Source of the DNA: Alphaproteobacteria bacterium | GTDB lineage: Bacteria; Pseudomonadota; Alphaproteobacteria; Reyranellales; Reyranellaceae | Assembly (NCBI GenBank): GCA_013290035.1 | Contig: JABCYT010000228.1 | Location: forward strand, 1 to 6,176 | Reading direction: 5' to 3' | DNA: 6,176 nucleotides | Shown here: one piece after another, positions 1-5,871 of the stretch | Numbering within the stretch: the stretch's first letter is position 1 | How the letters are laid out: each line of letters opens with the position of its first letter | Program-made: the position numbers and the translations under genes | The notes under the pieces: model-generated | Databases searched by the model: none | Told to the model about the DNA's origin: nothing | The model's input: the letters and a program-made list of their open reading frames with translations, nothing else

Positions 1-113
1 CGGCGCCCAGCATCGGCGAGCACAACGACGCGCTCCTGAAGCCGCTGCTGGGCGAAGTCGAATACGACAAGCTCTGCCAGGCCGGCGCGATCGCCAAGGG
101 AAAGAAGAAGTGA
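1..113 (+). CDS. CaiB/BaiF (class III) CoA-transferase, C-terminal fragment
   Basis: An open frame enters from the left edge and ends at TGA 111-113. The 36 visible codons (frame starting at base 3) read APSIGEHNDALLKPLLG and end in a basic AKGKKK tail. The pattern of a P-x-x-G-E-H motif, a short helix ending in LLG, then an acidic/aromatic stretch and a final 'L...GAI' is the characteristic end of family III CoA-transferases (formyl-CoA transferase/CaiB/BaiF), which move CoA between carboxylic acids. The catalytic Asp and the CoA-binding region lie outside the window, so substrate cannot be judged. Its stop overlaps the start of the following CitE-like lyase by four bases, which suggests co-translation and a shared pathway. 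The family call rests on a short C-terminal signature, so it is good but not certain. Confidence 0.72.
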   Translation, partial: APSIGEHNDALLKPLLGEVEYDKLCQAGAIAKGKKK

Positions 114-1006
114 ACCGACCCGTTCCGCCTGTCTGGCGCTCGATCCTCTACGTGCCGGGCAATGTGCCCAAGTTCATCGACAAGGCGCATGAGCGCGGCG
201 CCGACTGCGTGCTGGTCGATCTCGAGGACAGCGTGACCCTGGCCGAGAAGCCCCGGGCGCGCGAGATGCTGCCCGAGACGATGAAGAAGGTGGCACGCGG
301 CGGCGCCGACGTGGCGGTCCGCATCAATCGGCCGCTGCGGCTCGCCATCCCCGACATCGAGGCGGCGGTGCGACCCGGCCTCTCGGCGCTGTTCATCACC
401 AAGACCGAAGGCGTGCAGCATCTGAAATTGCTCGATGAGGCGGTGAGCGAGCTCGAGCGCGAGCGCGGCATGCCAGCAGGCAGCGTCGGTTTCGGCGCCA
501 TGATCGAGCATCCGCGGGCGATGGCCCATATCGACGACATCGCGGCACATGCGCCGCGGCTGATCTCGATGATGCTGGGCGGCGAGGACTTCGCGCTGGA
601 AACCGGCTCGATCCCGAGCGATGAGAGCCTCGAACTGCCCAAGCGGCTGGTCGCCTTCGCCGCCCAAGCGCACGACGTGGCGATGATCGGCATCTTGGGC
701 ACAGTGGCCGACTACAGCGATCCCGCCGCCTACAAGAAGAGCGCCGTGCGGGCGCGGCGCTTCGGCTTCTCGGGCGGTACCTGCGTGCATCCCGGGCTGG
801 TGCAGGCGCTGAACGAAGCCTTCACGCCCGAGCCGGCCGAGGTCGCGCACGCCAGGAAGCTGATCGCCGCCGACGAAAAAGCCGCAGCCCAAGGCCGCGG
901 CTCCTTCACCGTCGATGGCAAGATGATCGACATCCCGGTGATCGACCGCGCCCGCCGGCTGCTGGCGCGGCACGACGCGATCGAGCGCCGGTTCAGGAAG
1001 GCCTAG
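110..1006 (+). CDS. HpcH/HpaI aldolase / CitE-like acyl-CoA lyase (malyl-CoA or citramalyl-CoA lyase type)
   Basis: This 298-residue protein has the usual length of the CitE/malyl-CoA lyase branch of the HpcH/HpaI family, TIM-barrel enzymes that cleave or form 3-hydroxyacyl-CoA thioesters with Mg2+. Visible landmarks are RSILYVPG (10-17), the strand VLVDLEDSV (34-42), R71 in VRINRP, E133 in MIEHPRA, D160 in LGGEDFA and CVHPG (225-229). By family knowledge the Arg binds the carboxyl/CoA substrate, and E133 and D160 are the likely metal ligands. The start is GTG 110, in the GTGA overlap with the upstream stop; an AAGGGA stretch at about 97-102 may serve as ribosome binding site, and the RSILYVPG motif sits at the expected distance from this start. 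Pairing with a class III CoA-transferase favours an (S)-malyl-, citramalyl- or beta-methylmalyl-CoA type lyase over the citrate lyase beta subunit, since no citrate lyase alpha or gamma gene is visible. The exact substrate is inference. Confidence 0.88.
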   Translation: MNRPVPPVWRSILYVPGNVPKFIDKAHERGADCVLVDLEDSVTLAEKPRAREMLPETMKKVARGGADVAVRINRPLRLAIPDIEAAVRPGLSALFITKTEGVQHLKLLDEAVSELERERGMPAGSVGFGAMIEHPRAMAHIDDIAAHAPRLISMMLGGEDFALETGSIPSDESLELPKRLVAFAAQAHDVAMIGILGTVADYSDPAAYKKSAVRARRFGFSGGTCVHPGLVQALNEAFTPEPAEVAHARKLIAADEKAAAQGRGSFTVDGKMIDIPVIDRARRLLARHDAIERRFRKA

Positions 1007-1392
1007 GCGTCGACGAGCTCGCGGGACGGCCGCGTCTCGACGTCAGTCAGGTCGGAGATGGCGCTCACCATCTCGGCCGTGATGCCGGCATTGAGGCTCT
1101 GCAGAAGAACCTCCTTGCCGCTGGCGAGCCGCACGGCGTCGCGGTGCGCATGGCCCGTGACTTCCAGGCGGGTCATCACCACTTCCTCGACGGGCCCAAT
1201 GCCGAAGGCGCGCTGCACGGTCTCGCCGATGCCCTCCAGCCGGAGATGCGCATCGGCTGGAATGCAGACGGCGGTGTCGCAGTCGTGCCCGGCGGTGAAG
1301 CCCATCGTGCCGCTGGGGAAGCGGCGCAGGGTGTATTGCTCTTCTTGAACTGCAGGTCGTGAACGATAGAGTTCCAGTGAGTAATCACACAT
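1003..1392 (-). CDS. Conserved small protein of unknown function (MCDYSL family)
   Basis: A 129-residue soluble protein with no signal peptide or membrane segment. Its N-terminus MCDYSLELYRSRPA and the later stretch HRDAVRLASGKEVLL resemble, from memory, a family of small uncharacterised proteobacterial proteins that begin MCDYSL and carry an HRDAL-x-F-x-x-G-x-x-VLL segment; no function is known to me. Potential metal or redox residues are C2, H36, C38, C43, H81 and H83. The start is secure because AGGAGG (complement of 1398-1403) lies five bases upstream of the ATG and the conserved motif starts at residue 1. It is transcribed away from the petC end of the bc1 operon and converges on the CitE-like lyase, sharing a CTAG that contains both stop codons. 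It appears to be a single-gene unit. Real coding status is well supported by the motif and the ribosome binding site; function is unknown. Confidence 0.78.
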   Translation of the reverse strand: MCDYSLELYRSRPAVQEEQYTLRRFPSGTMGFTAGHDCDTAVCIPADAHLRLEGIGETVQRAFGIGPVEEVVMTRLEVTGHAHRDAVRLASGKEVLLQSLNAGITAEMVSAISDLTDVETRPSRELVDA

Positions 1393-1397
1393 GACGT

Positions 1398-1403
1398 CCT
1401 CCT
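1398..1403 (-). promoter_or_regulatory. Strong Shine-Dalgarno of the MCDYSL protein
   Basis: On the minus strand the sequence reads AGGAGG followed by a five-base spacer (ACGTC) and ATG. This near-perfect match to the anti-Shine-Dalgarno sequence fixes the start at base 1392 and argues that the small gene is well translated. Confidence 0.75.
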
Positions 1404-1427
1404 GTTAGGGAACGTCCTTGAGACGTA

Positions 1428-1487
1428 ATACGAACTGCGACCCGATCAAGCCGCCGATCGAAACAATCCGGAACTATCGGTTCGTAT
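1428..1487. repeat. 8-bp perfect inverted repeat in the gap between petC and the MCDYSL gene
   Basis: ATACGAAC at 1428-1435 is matched exactly by its reverse complement GTTCGTAT at 1480-1487, with 44 bases between. It lies upstream of the MCDYSL gene and just downstream of petC. It could be a pair of operator half-sites or a long-loop structure near the operon end, or it could be chance. There is also a short ACGTC-N5-GACGT repeat at 1412-1426 just upstream of the ribosome binding site. No convincing -35/-10 promoter and no GC-stem plus T-run terminator could be recognised in 1404-1502. Confidence 0.35.
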
Positions 1488-1502
1488 GCTTGACCTAATC
1501 AG

Positions 1503-2303
1503 TCAGTGCTTGTCGGCCCAGACCTGGCGCTTCACGGCGTACATCAGGCCGGCCATCGCCAGCAGGAAGAGGATGACGCGAACGCCGGTGCGCTTGCGGT
1601 CCTCCATTTTTGGCTCCGACGCCCAGGCGAGGAACTCGACGACGTCGGAGGCTTCCTGGTCGAGGGTCGCCTTGGTGCCGTCGGCATAGGTCACCTTGTC
1701 GTCTGCCAGTGGCGGCGGCATGGCGATCCTGTGGCCGGGGTAATACTTGTTGAAGTTGTCGTCCTTGGTGAGGTTGAATTCCTTGATCTGCTCGGGCGTC
1801 AGCTTGTCGAACGGCACGTAGCCCGTCAGGATTCCGTGCACATAGTCGGGGCCGTCCTCGCGCGCCTTGATCATGACGCTGAGGTCGGGCGGCGCCTTGC
1901 CGTTGTTGGCGGCGGCGGCGATGGCGGGATTGGCGAACGGCTTCCTAAAGCTGTCCGACAGGCGCGCCGGCCGCTCGATCGGCTGGCCGTCGTCGCCGAG
2001 GTCGGGCACCTGGATGTCCTTGATCAGGCTCTTGACCTGGTTCTCGGTGAGGTCGAGCTCCATCAGGTTGCGGTAGGCCAGCAGCTGCAGCGAATGGCAG
2101 GCCGAGCAGACTTCGGCATAGACCTGATAGCCGCGCTGGGCGGCTGCGCGGTCGTAGGTGCCGAACGGGCCCTCGAAATGCCAGTGCCGGTGCGGCGGCT
2201 TCTGCTCGGACTCGGACGCGGTGACGGTCTCGGCGGCGATGGCGACCGCGCCCGCGGTGAGGGCGGCCACGGCGATGGCGGCGGAAACGATCGTTTTGCG
2301 CAT
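1503..2303 (-). CDS. petC: Cytochrome c1, ubiquinol-cytochrome c reductase
   Basis: This is the 266-residue c-heme subunit of the cytochrome bc1 complex; it takes electrons from the Rieske cluster and passes them to a soluble or membrane cytochrome c on the periplasmic side. A Sec signal peptide spans about residues 1-24 (basic MRK, hydrophobic Ala/Val core, cleavage near AIAA-E). The heme attachment site is C66-SA-C69-H70, the probable Met axial ligand is M195 in IAMPPPL, and a single C-terminal membrane anchor covers about 241-257 before a basic/acidic tail. The start at 2303 is preceded by only five bases after the petB stop (TAG, GGATC, ATG), so translation is probably coupled and the ribosome binding site (AGGG) overlaps the petB stop. 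Gene length and order fit a separate petC, not the fused cytochrome b/c1 gene (fbcH) known in Bradyrhizobium. It is the last gene of the operon, and no clear terminator was seen downstream. Confidence 0.95.
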   Translation of the reverse strand: MRKTIVSAAIAVAALTAGAVAIAAETVTASESEQKPPHRHWHFEGPFGTYDRAAAQRGYQVYAEVCSACHSLQLLAYRNLMELDLTENQVKSLIKDIQVPDLGDDGQPIERPARLSDSFRKPFANPAIAAAANNGKAPPDLSVMIKAREDGPDYVHGILTGYVPFDKLTPEQIKEFNLTKDDNFNKYYPGHRIAMPPPLADDKVTYADGTKATLDQEASDVVEFLAWASEPKMEDRKRTGVRVILFLLAMAGLMYAVKRQVWADKH

Positions 2304-2308
2304 GATCC

Positions 2309-3544
2309 CTAACCCGCGTTCTTCTTGAGCACCGCGTCGGCGATGCTGGGGGGCAGTGGCAACGGCCGTTCGATCTTGCCCAGGACCGGCAGCAGGATGA
2401 GGAAGTGGAAGAAGTAGTAGAGCGTGCCGATCTGGGCCAACGGCACGTACCAGCCCTCCGGCGGGTTGGCGCCGCACACGCCCAGCAGGAAGACGTCGGC
2501 CACCAGGACGAACACGAACCACTTGTAGATCGGCCGGAACGAGGCCGAGCGCACCCGCGAGGTGTCGAGCCACGGCAGGACGAACAGCACGGCGATCGAG
2601 CCGAACATGGCCAGAACGCCGCCCAGCTTGTTGGGGATGGCGCGCAGGATGGCGTAGAACGGCAGGAAGTACCATTCGGGCACGATGTGCGTCGGCGTCG
2701 CCAGCGGGTTGGCCTGGATGTAGTTGGCCGGATCGCCCAGGTAGTTGGGCGCGAAGAAGGCGAAGCCCGCATAGATGATCAGGAAGACCATCAGGCCGAA
2801 GCCGTCCTTCATCGTGTAGTAGGGATGGAACGGCACGGTGTCCTGCGGGCCCTTGACGTCGATGCCCAGCGGGTTGTTCGAGCCATGGACGTGCAGCGCC
2901 ACGACATGCAGCGCCACCACGCCGACGATGACGAAGGGCAGCAGGTAATGCAGCGCGTAGAAGCGGTTGAGCGTCGGGTTGTCGATGGCGAAGCCGCCCC
3001 ACAGCCAGGTGGTGATCGAATCGCCCACCACCGGGATGGCGGTGAACAGGCTGGTGATGACGGTGGCGCCCCAGAAGCTCATCTGGCCCCACGGCAGCAC
3101 GTAGCCCATGAACGCCGTCGCCATCATCAGCAGCAGGATGACCACGCCCAGGATCCACAACAGCTCGCGCGGCGACTTGTAGGAGCCGTAATAGAGGCCG
3201 CGGAAGATATGGATATAGACGGCGATGAAGAAGAACGACGCGCCGGTCATGTGCAGGTAGCGGATCAGCCAGCCCGACGGCACGTCGCGCATGATGCGCT
3301 CGACGGAGTCGAAGGCCATCGTGGTGTGCGGCGTGTAGTTGGTCGCCAGCACGATGCCGGTCGCGATCATGAGGACCAGCATCACCGTGGCGATCGCGCC
3401 GAAATTCCAGAAATAGTTGAAATTCCGCGGCGTCGGGAAGTGGTGATACTCCTTCTCCATATACGAGAAGATCGGCAGGCGGTGATCGATCCAGGCGATC
3501 ACCTTGTTGTTGAAGACCGGCGGCGTGCCGTGAGACGAGGCCAT
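2309..3544 (-). CDS. petB: Cytochrome b, ubiquinol-cytochrome c reductase
   Basis: The 411-residue integral membrane subunit of complex III carries both b hemes and the two quinone sites. Eight hydrophobic helices can be traced (roughly 46-69, 95-118, 127-152, 195-217, 248-266, 308-325, 341-358, 374-390). The heme ligand pairs are H98/H112 and H199/H213, both with the standard 14-residue spacing; H218 matches the conserved quinone-reduction-site His. The quinol-oxidation-site motif PEWY is at 289-292, and GSYKSPRE (120-127) and GSNNPLG (221-227) are typical loops. The full length including helices E-H shows a proteobacterial cytochrome b, not a split b6/subunit IV pair. The start at 3544 has AGGAG (complement of 3553-3557) eight bases upstream. 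It lies 39 bases after the petA stop and five bases before petC, so all three are probably one transcript. Annotated elsewhere also as fbcB or cytB. Confidence 0.97.
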   Translation of the reverse strand: MASSHGTPPVFNNKVIAWIDHRLPIFSYMEKEYHHFPTPRNFNYFWNFGAIATVMLVLMIATGIVLATNYTPHTTMAFDSVERIMRDVPSGWLIRYLHMTGASFFFIAVYIHIFRGLYYGSYKSPRELLWILGVVILLLMMATAFMGYVLPWGQMSFWGATVITSLFTAIPVVGDSITTWLWGGFAIDNPTLNRFYALHYLLPFVIVGVVALHVVALHVHGSNNPLGIDVKGPQDTVPFHPYYTMKDGFGLMVFLIIYAGFAFFAPNYLGDPANYIQANPLATPTHIVPEWYFLPFYAILRAIPNKLGGVLAMFGSIAVLFVLPWLDTSRVRSASFRPIYKWFVFVLVADVFLLGVCGANPPEGWYVPLAQIGTLYYFFHFLILLPVLGKIERPLPLPPSIADAVLKKNAG

Positions 3545-3583
3545 TCTGCGAACTCCTGGAGCGATCCTTAGAGGGTCGGGCGA

Positions 3584-4150
3584 TCAGCCGACGCGGACGA
3601 GAGTGTCTGACGTGAACAGGTAGCCCGGGATCGCGAGGTTGAGCGGCGCCGGCCCTTTGCGGATGCGTCCCGAGGTGTCGTACATCGAGCCATGGCAGGG
3701 GCAGAACCAGCCGCCGAACTCGCCCTTGGGATCGCCCGGATTGTTGCCGAGCGGCACGCAGCCGAGATGGGTGCAGACGCCGATCATGATCAGCCACTCC
3801 GGCCGCACCTTCTTGGCGGTGTCGGTGACCCGCGAATTGTCGGTCTGCGGATCGCGCAGCTCCGACATCGGCACGGCCTCGGCCGCCTTGATCTCCTCCG
3901 GCGTGCGATGGCGGATGAACAAGGGCTTGCCGCGCCACTTCACGGTGATCGCCTGGCCGACCTGCACCGGCGCCACGTTCACCTCGACGGTCGACAGCGC
4001 CAGCGTATCGGCGGCGGGATTGAGATTGTTGATGAAGGGCCAGGCGACGGCGATCGTGCCGATGGCGCCCATGGCGCCGGTGGCGACCATGAGGAAGTCG
4101 CGCCGGGTCGGATCGACGTGACCGCCGGCCGGGATGCTTGATGACGCCAT
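3584..4150 (-). CDS. petA: Rieske iron-sulfur subunit, ubiquinol-cytochrome c reductase
   Basis: This 188-residue subunit carries the [2Fe-2S] cluster that takes one electron from quinol and delivers it to cytochrome c1. The N-terminus has a twin-arginine motif (TRRDFL, R16-R17) followed by a hydrophobic segment of about 20-40, which acts as an uncleaved Tat anchor in this family. The cluster motifs are C126-T-H128-L-G-C131 and C150-P-C152-H153-G-S155: C126, H128, C150 and H153 bind iron, and C131/C152 form the stabilising disulfide. S155 and Y157, which keep the potential high in ubiquinol-using complexes, are both present. The length agrees with alphaproteobacterial homologues of about 190 residues. 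The start at 4150 has GGAAG (complement of 4159-4163) eight bases upstream and places the Tat motif at a normal distance. It is the first gene of the bc1 operon and is divergent from trmL. Confidence 0.97.
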   Translation of the reverse strand: MASSSIPAGGHVDPTRRDFLMVATGAMGAIGTIAVAWPFINNLNPAADTLALSTVEVNVAPVQVGQAITVKWRGKPLFIRHRTPEEIKAAEAVPMSELRDPQTDNSRVTDTAKKVRPEWLIMIGVCTHLGCVPLGNNPGDPKGEFGGWFCPCHGSMYDTSGRIRKGPAPLNLAIPGYLFTSDTLVRVG

Positions 4151-4184
4151 GTTTCTCTCTTCCGTCCCCCCGAGGGAATGGGTC

Positions 4185-4214
4185 TTTAGACCGCAAAACC
4201 CCCTTATGTTTCAA
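4185..4214 (-). promoter_or_regulatory. Candidate sigma-70 type promoter of petABC
   Basis: On the minus strand TTGAAA (complement of 4209-4214) is followed, after 18 bases, by TCTAAA (complement of 4185-4190). The first box matches the -35 consensus at five of six positions and the second matches TATAAT at four of six. This would give a leader of roughly 25-30 bases before the petA ATG. It is the best candidate in the 160-base petA/trmL divergent gap but is identified by eye only. Confidence 0.4.
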
Positions 4215-4271
4215 GGCTCTGTTGGTCGCAGGCTGGGCGCACCGCGTTGTGTGACAGCGTGCCGCACGAAC

Positions 4272-4285
4272 GCGCGCTTTCGCGC
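4272..4285 (+). other. Short GC stem-loop in the leader of trmL
   Basis: GCGCG at 4272-4276 and CGCGC at 4281-4285 form a perfect five-pair stem around a CTTT loop, ending 25 bases before the trmL ATG. It has no T-run, so it is not a standard terminator. In DNA of this composition such a stem can arise by chance. No plus-strand promoter or strong ribosome binding site for trmL was recognised nearby. Confidence 0.25.
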
Positions 4286-4310
4286 CGCGGACGAGAGTAG
4301 AACTGAGCTC

Positions 4311-4772
4311 ATGCGCCTTGCCCTGTTCGAGCCCGATATTCCTCAGAATCTCGGGGCCTTCATCCGTCTGGCCGCCTGTTTGGGCGCGTCGCTCGACATC
4401 ATCGAGCCCTGCGGCTTTCCGCTCGACGACAAGCGAATCCGCCGCGCCGCCATGGACTATGTCGACCTGGCGAAAATCGTGCGGCATGCCTCGTGGCAGG
4501 CTTTCAGGCGCGACCGCACGCCCGGCCGGCTCGTGCTGCTCACCACGTCGGGCGCCCAGCGCTTTCCCGATGTCGCCTTCCGGACGGACGATACGCTGCT
4601 GCTCGGCCGCGAAAGCGCCGGCGTGCCGGCCGAGGTCCATGACGCAGCCGATCTCCGGCTGCGCATTCCGCTGCAGAAGGGTTTGCGCTCGCTCAATGTC
4701 GCGCTGGCCGGGGCGATGGTATTGAGCGAGGCCCTCCGCCAAACCGCAGGATTCGATGCGCTCTCCGACTAA
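4311..4772 (+). CDS. trmL: tRNA (cytidine(34)-2'-O)-methyltransferase
   Basis: This 153-residue SPOUT-class enzyme is predicted to 2'-O-methylate the wobble base (C34 or U34-derivative) of tRNA-Leu with S-adenosylmethionine. The small size, without an extra RNA-binding domain, is typical of TrmL (E. coli about 157 residues) and argues against the larger TrmH/RlmB relatives. The three SPOUT motifs are visible: motif 1 [17 protein letters not shown] (10-26), motif 2 [11 protein letters not shown] (95-105), and motif 3 [20 protein letters not shown] (118-137) with the conserved SLNVA. The reading frame is open further upstream, across the petA start, but ATG 4311 puts the N-terminal [13 protein letters not shown] exactly where the family begins, so the longer form was not used. 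Its end overlaps the hemF start by 17 bases. It is a housekeeping gene, probably cotranscribed with hemF. Confidence 0.92.
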   Translation: MRLALFEPDIPQNLGAFIRLAACLGASLDIIEPCGFPLDDKRIRRAAMDYVDLAKIVRHASWQAFRRDRTPGRLVLLTTSGAQRFPDVAFRTDDTLLLGRESAGVPAEVHDAADLRLRIPLQKGLRSLNVALAGAMVLSEALRQTAGFDALSD

Positions 4773-5661
4773 GACCCCGACGCCGCTGCCCGACGACGCC
4801 ACGCTCGCTGAGCGCAAGGAAAAGGCGCGCCTCTGGTTCGAGGATTTGCGCGACCGCATCTGCGCCGAATTCGAGCGCCTCGAGGACGTGCTTTCGGGCA
4901 CGCACGGCGAGCTTGCACCCGGCCGCTTCGAGCGCACGGCTTGGCGGCGCGAGGTCGGGCCCGATGGAGAGGATCGCGGCGGCGGCGTCATGTCAGTCAT
5001 GCGCGGCCGCGTGTTCGAGAAGGTGGGCGTCAACGTCTCGACGGTGTTCGGCGAATTCAGCCCGGAGTTCCGCAAGCAGATCCCGGGCGCCGAGGAGGAT
5101 CCCCGCTTCTTCGCCTCGGGCATCTCGCTGGTGGCGCACATGCGCTCGCCCAGGGTGCCGGCGGTGCACATGAACACCCGCCACATCGTGACCACGCGCG
5201 CCTGGTTCGGCGGCGGCGCCGATCTCACGCCGATGGTGCCGAACACGCAGGACACGCAGGCCTTCCACGCCGCGCTGAAGACCGCCTGCGACCGACACGA
5301 CGCCGCCTACTATCCACGCTTCAAGCAATGGTGCGACGAGTACTTCCACCTGCCGCACCGCGGCGAGCCGCGCGGCGTGGGCGGCATCTTCTTCGACGAC
5401 CTCGACAGCGGCGACTTCGCGCGCGACTTCGCCTTCACCCGCGGCGTGGGCGAGGCCTTTCTCGCGATCTATCCCCGGCTGGTGCGCGGGCACATGAACG
5501 AGCCGTGGACGGATGCCGAGCGCGAGCACCAGCTGGTGCGGCGCGGCCGCTATGTCGAGTTCAACCTGCTGCATGACCGTGGCACCAGGTTCGGCCTGAT
5601 GACCGGCGGCAATGTCGAGGCGATCCTGATGTCGCTGCCGCCCGAGGCGCGCTGGCCGTAA
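4756..5661 (+). CDS. hemF: Oxygen-dependent coproporphyrinogen III oxidase
   Basis: This 301-residue cytoplasmic enzyme oxidatively decarboxylates two propionates of coproporphyrinogen III to give protoporphyrinogen IX, using O2, in heme synthesis. Characteristic stretches are [18 protein letters not shown] (84-101), [10 protein letters not shown] (134-143), [11 protein letters not shown] (150-160), [13 protein letters not shown] (185-197), [11 protein letters not shown] (206-216) and [16 protein letters not shown] (262-277). H138 lies in the conserved HxNxR segment implicated in catalysis. The protein stops at SLPPEARWP, about 25 residues short of the E. coli C-terminus, but has a longer N-terminus; I recall rhizobial and Brucella HemF ending the same way, so this is probably full length. 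The start at 4756 is within the end of trmL and has AGGA at 4748-4751. Its location divergent from the bc1 operon fits heme supply to respiratory cytochromes. Confidence 0.96.
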   Translation: MRSPTKTPTPLPDDATLAERKEKARLWFEDLRDRICAEFERLEDVLSGTHGELAPGRFERTAWRREVGPDGEDRGGGVMSVMRGRVFEKVGVNVSTVFGEFSPEFRKQIPGAEEDPRFFASGISLVAHMRSPRVPAVHMNTRHIVTTRAWFGGGADLTPMVPNTQDTQAFHAALKTACDRHDAAYYPRFKQWCDEYFHLPHRGEPRGVGGIFFDDLDSGDFARDFAFTRGVGEAFLAIYPRLVRGHMNEPWTDAEREHQLVRRGRYVEFNLLHDRGTRFGLMTGGNVEAILMSLPPEARWP

Positions 5662-5762
5662 CGACGGGCAGTCGAGACGAGCGACCATGGTGCCGATCCT
5701 TCCGGGAGAGAGGCCGGCAGGCATACGCCACAACATTGCTCAGTTCTGTCAACAACAAGAAG

Positions 5763-5871
5763 CCGTCATCCCGACCGGAGCGCGAAGCGCGGAGTGGAGG
5801 GACCTCCTCTTCGCTTCGTCGAGCGCATGATCAGGTCCCTCCGCTCCGCTTCGCTCCGGTCGGGATGACGG
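5763..5871. repeat. REP/BIME-like imperfect inverted repeat
   Basis: The left arm (5763-5805) starts CCGTCATCCCGACCGGAGCG and ends GGAGGGACCT; the right arm (5833-5871) is its reverse complement with two CG dinucleotides missing and one T/C difference. A 27-base loop (5806-5832) separates them. A smaller GGAGG-GA-CCTCC hairpin (5796-5807) sits at the inner edge of the left arm. Such GTCATCCCGACCGGAGCGAAG-type palindromes resemble dispersed intergenic repeats of high-GC alphaproteobacteria, but copy number cannot be judged here. The repeat lies between the convergent hemF and membrane-protein genes and could act as a bidirectional transcript end. It has no T-run of a classic terminator. The 100 bases between the hemF stop and the repeat (5662-5762) show no gene or recognisable signal. 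Confidence 0.8.

Noticed and set aside
1404..1502. Rho-independent terminator at the end of the petABC operon.
   Set aside because: No GC-rich hairpin followed by a T-run on the minus strand was found in this gap.
2303..2314. Possible fusion of cytochrome b and c1 as in fbcH.
   Set aside because: petB ends with its own TAG and petC has its own ATG five bases later with a full signal peptide; the genes are also in different frames.
1506..3571. Long plus-strand open frames antisense to petC and petB (268 and 388 codons).
   Set aside because: They are mirror frames of strongly supported cytochrome genes, with low-complexity, Arg/His/Asp/Gly-rich translations and no recognisable domain or ribosome binding site.
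4134..4310. Upstream extension of trmL overlapping the petA start.
   Set aside because: The 59 extra residues match nothing in the TrmL family, and ATG 4311 begins exactly at the conserved N-terminus.
1503..5255. A single minus-strand open frame of 1250 codons spanning petC, petB, petA, trmL and part of hemF.
   Set aside because: Only the petC part (1503-2303) is real coding sequence. The rest is out of frame with petB and petA or antisense to trmL and hemF, and its translation is Arg/Pro/Ala/His-rich without domains, a common artefact in GC-rich DNA.
5636..5661. Apparent C-terminal truncation of HemF compared with E. coli.
   Set aside because: The two other frames downstream do not contain the missing C-terminal residues, so no frameshift is indicated. 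I recall other alphaproteobacterial HemF proteins ending at the same PP-x-x-(K/R)WP position, and total length is normal.
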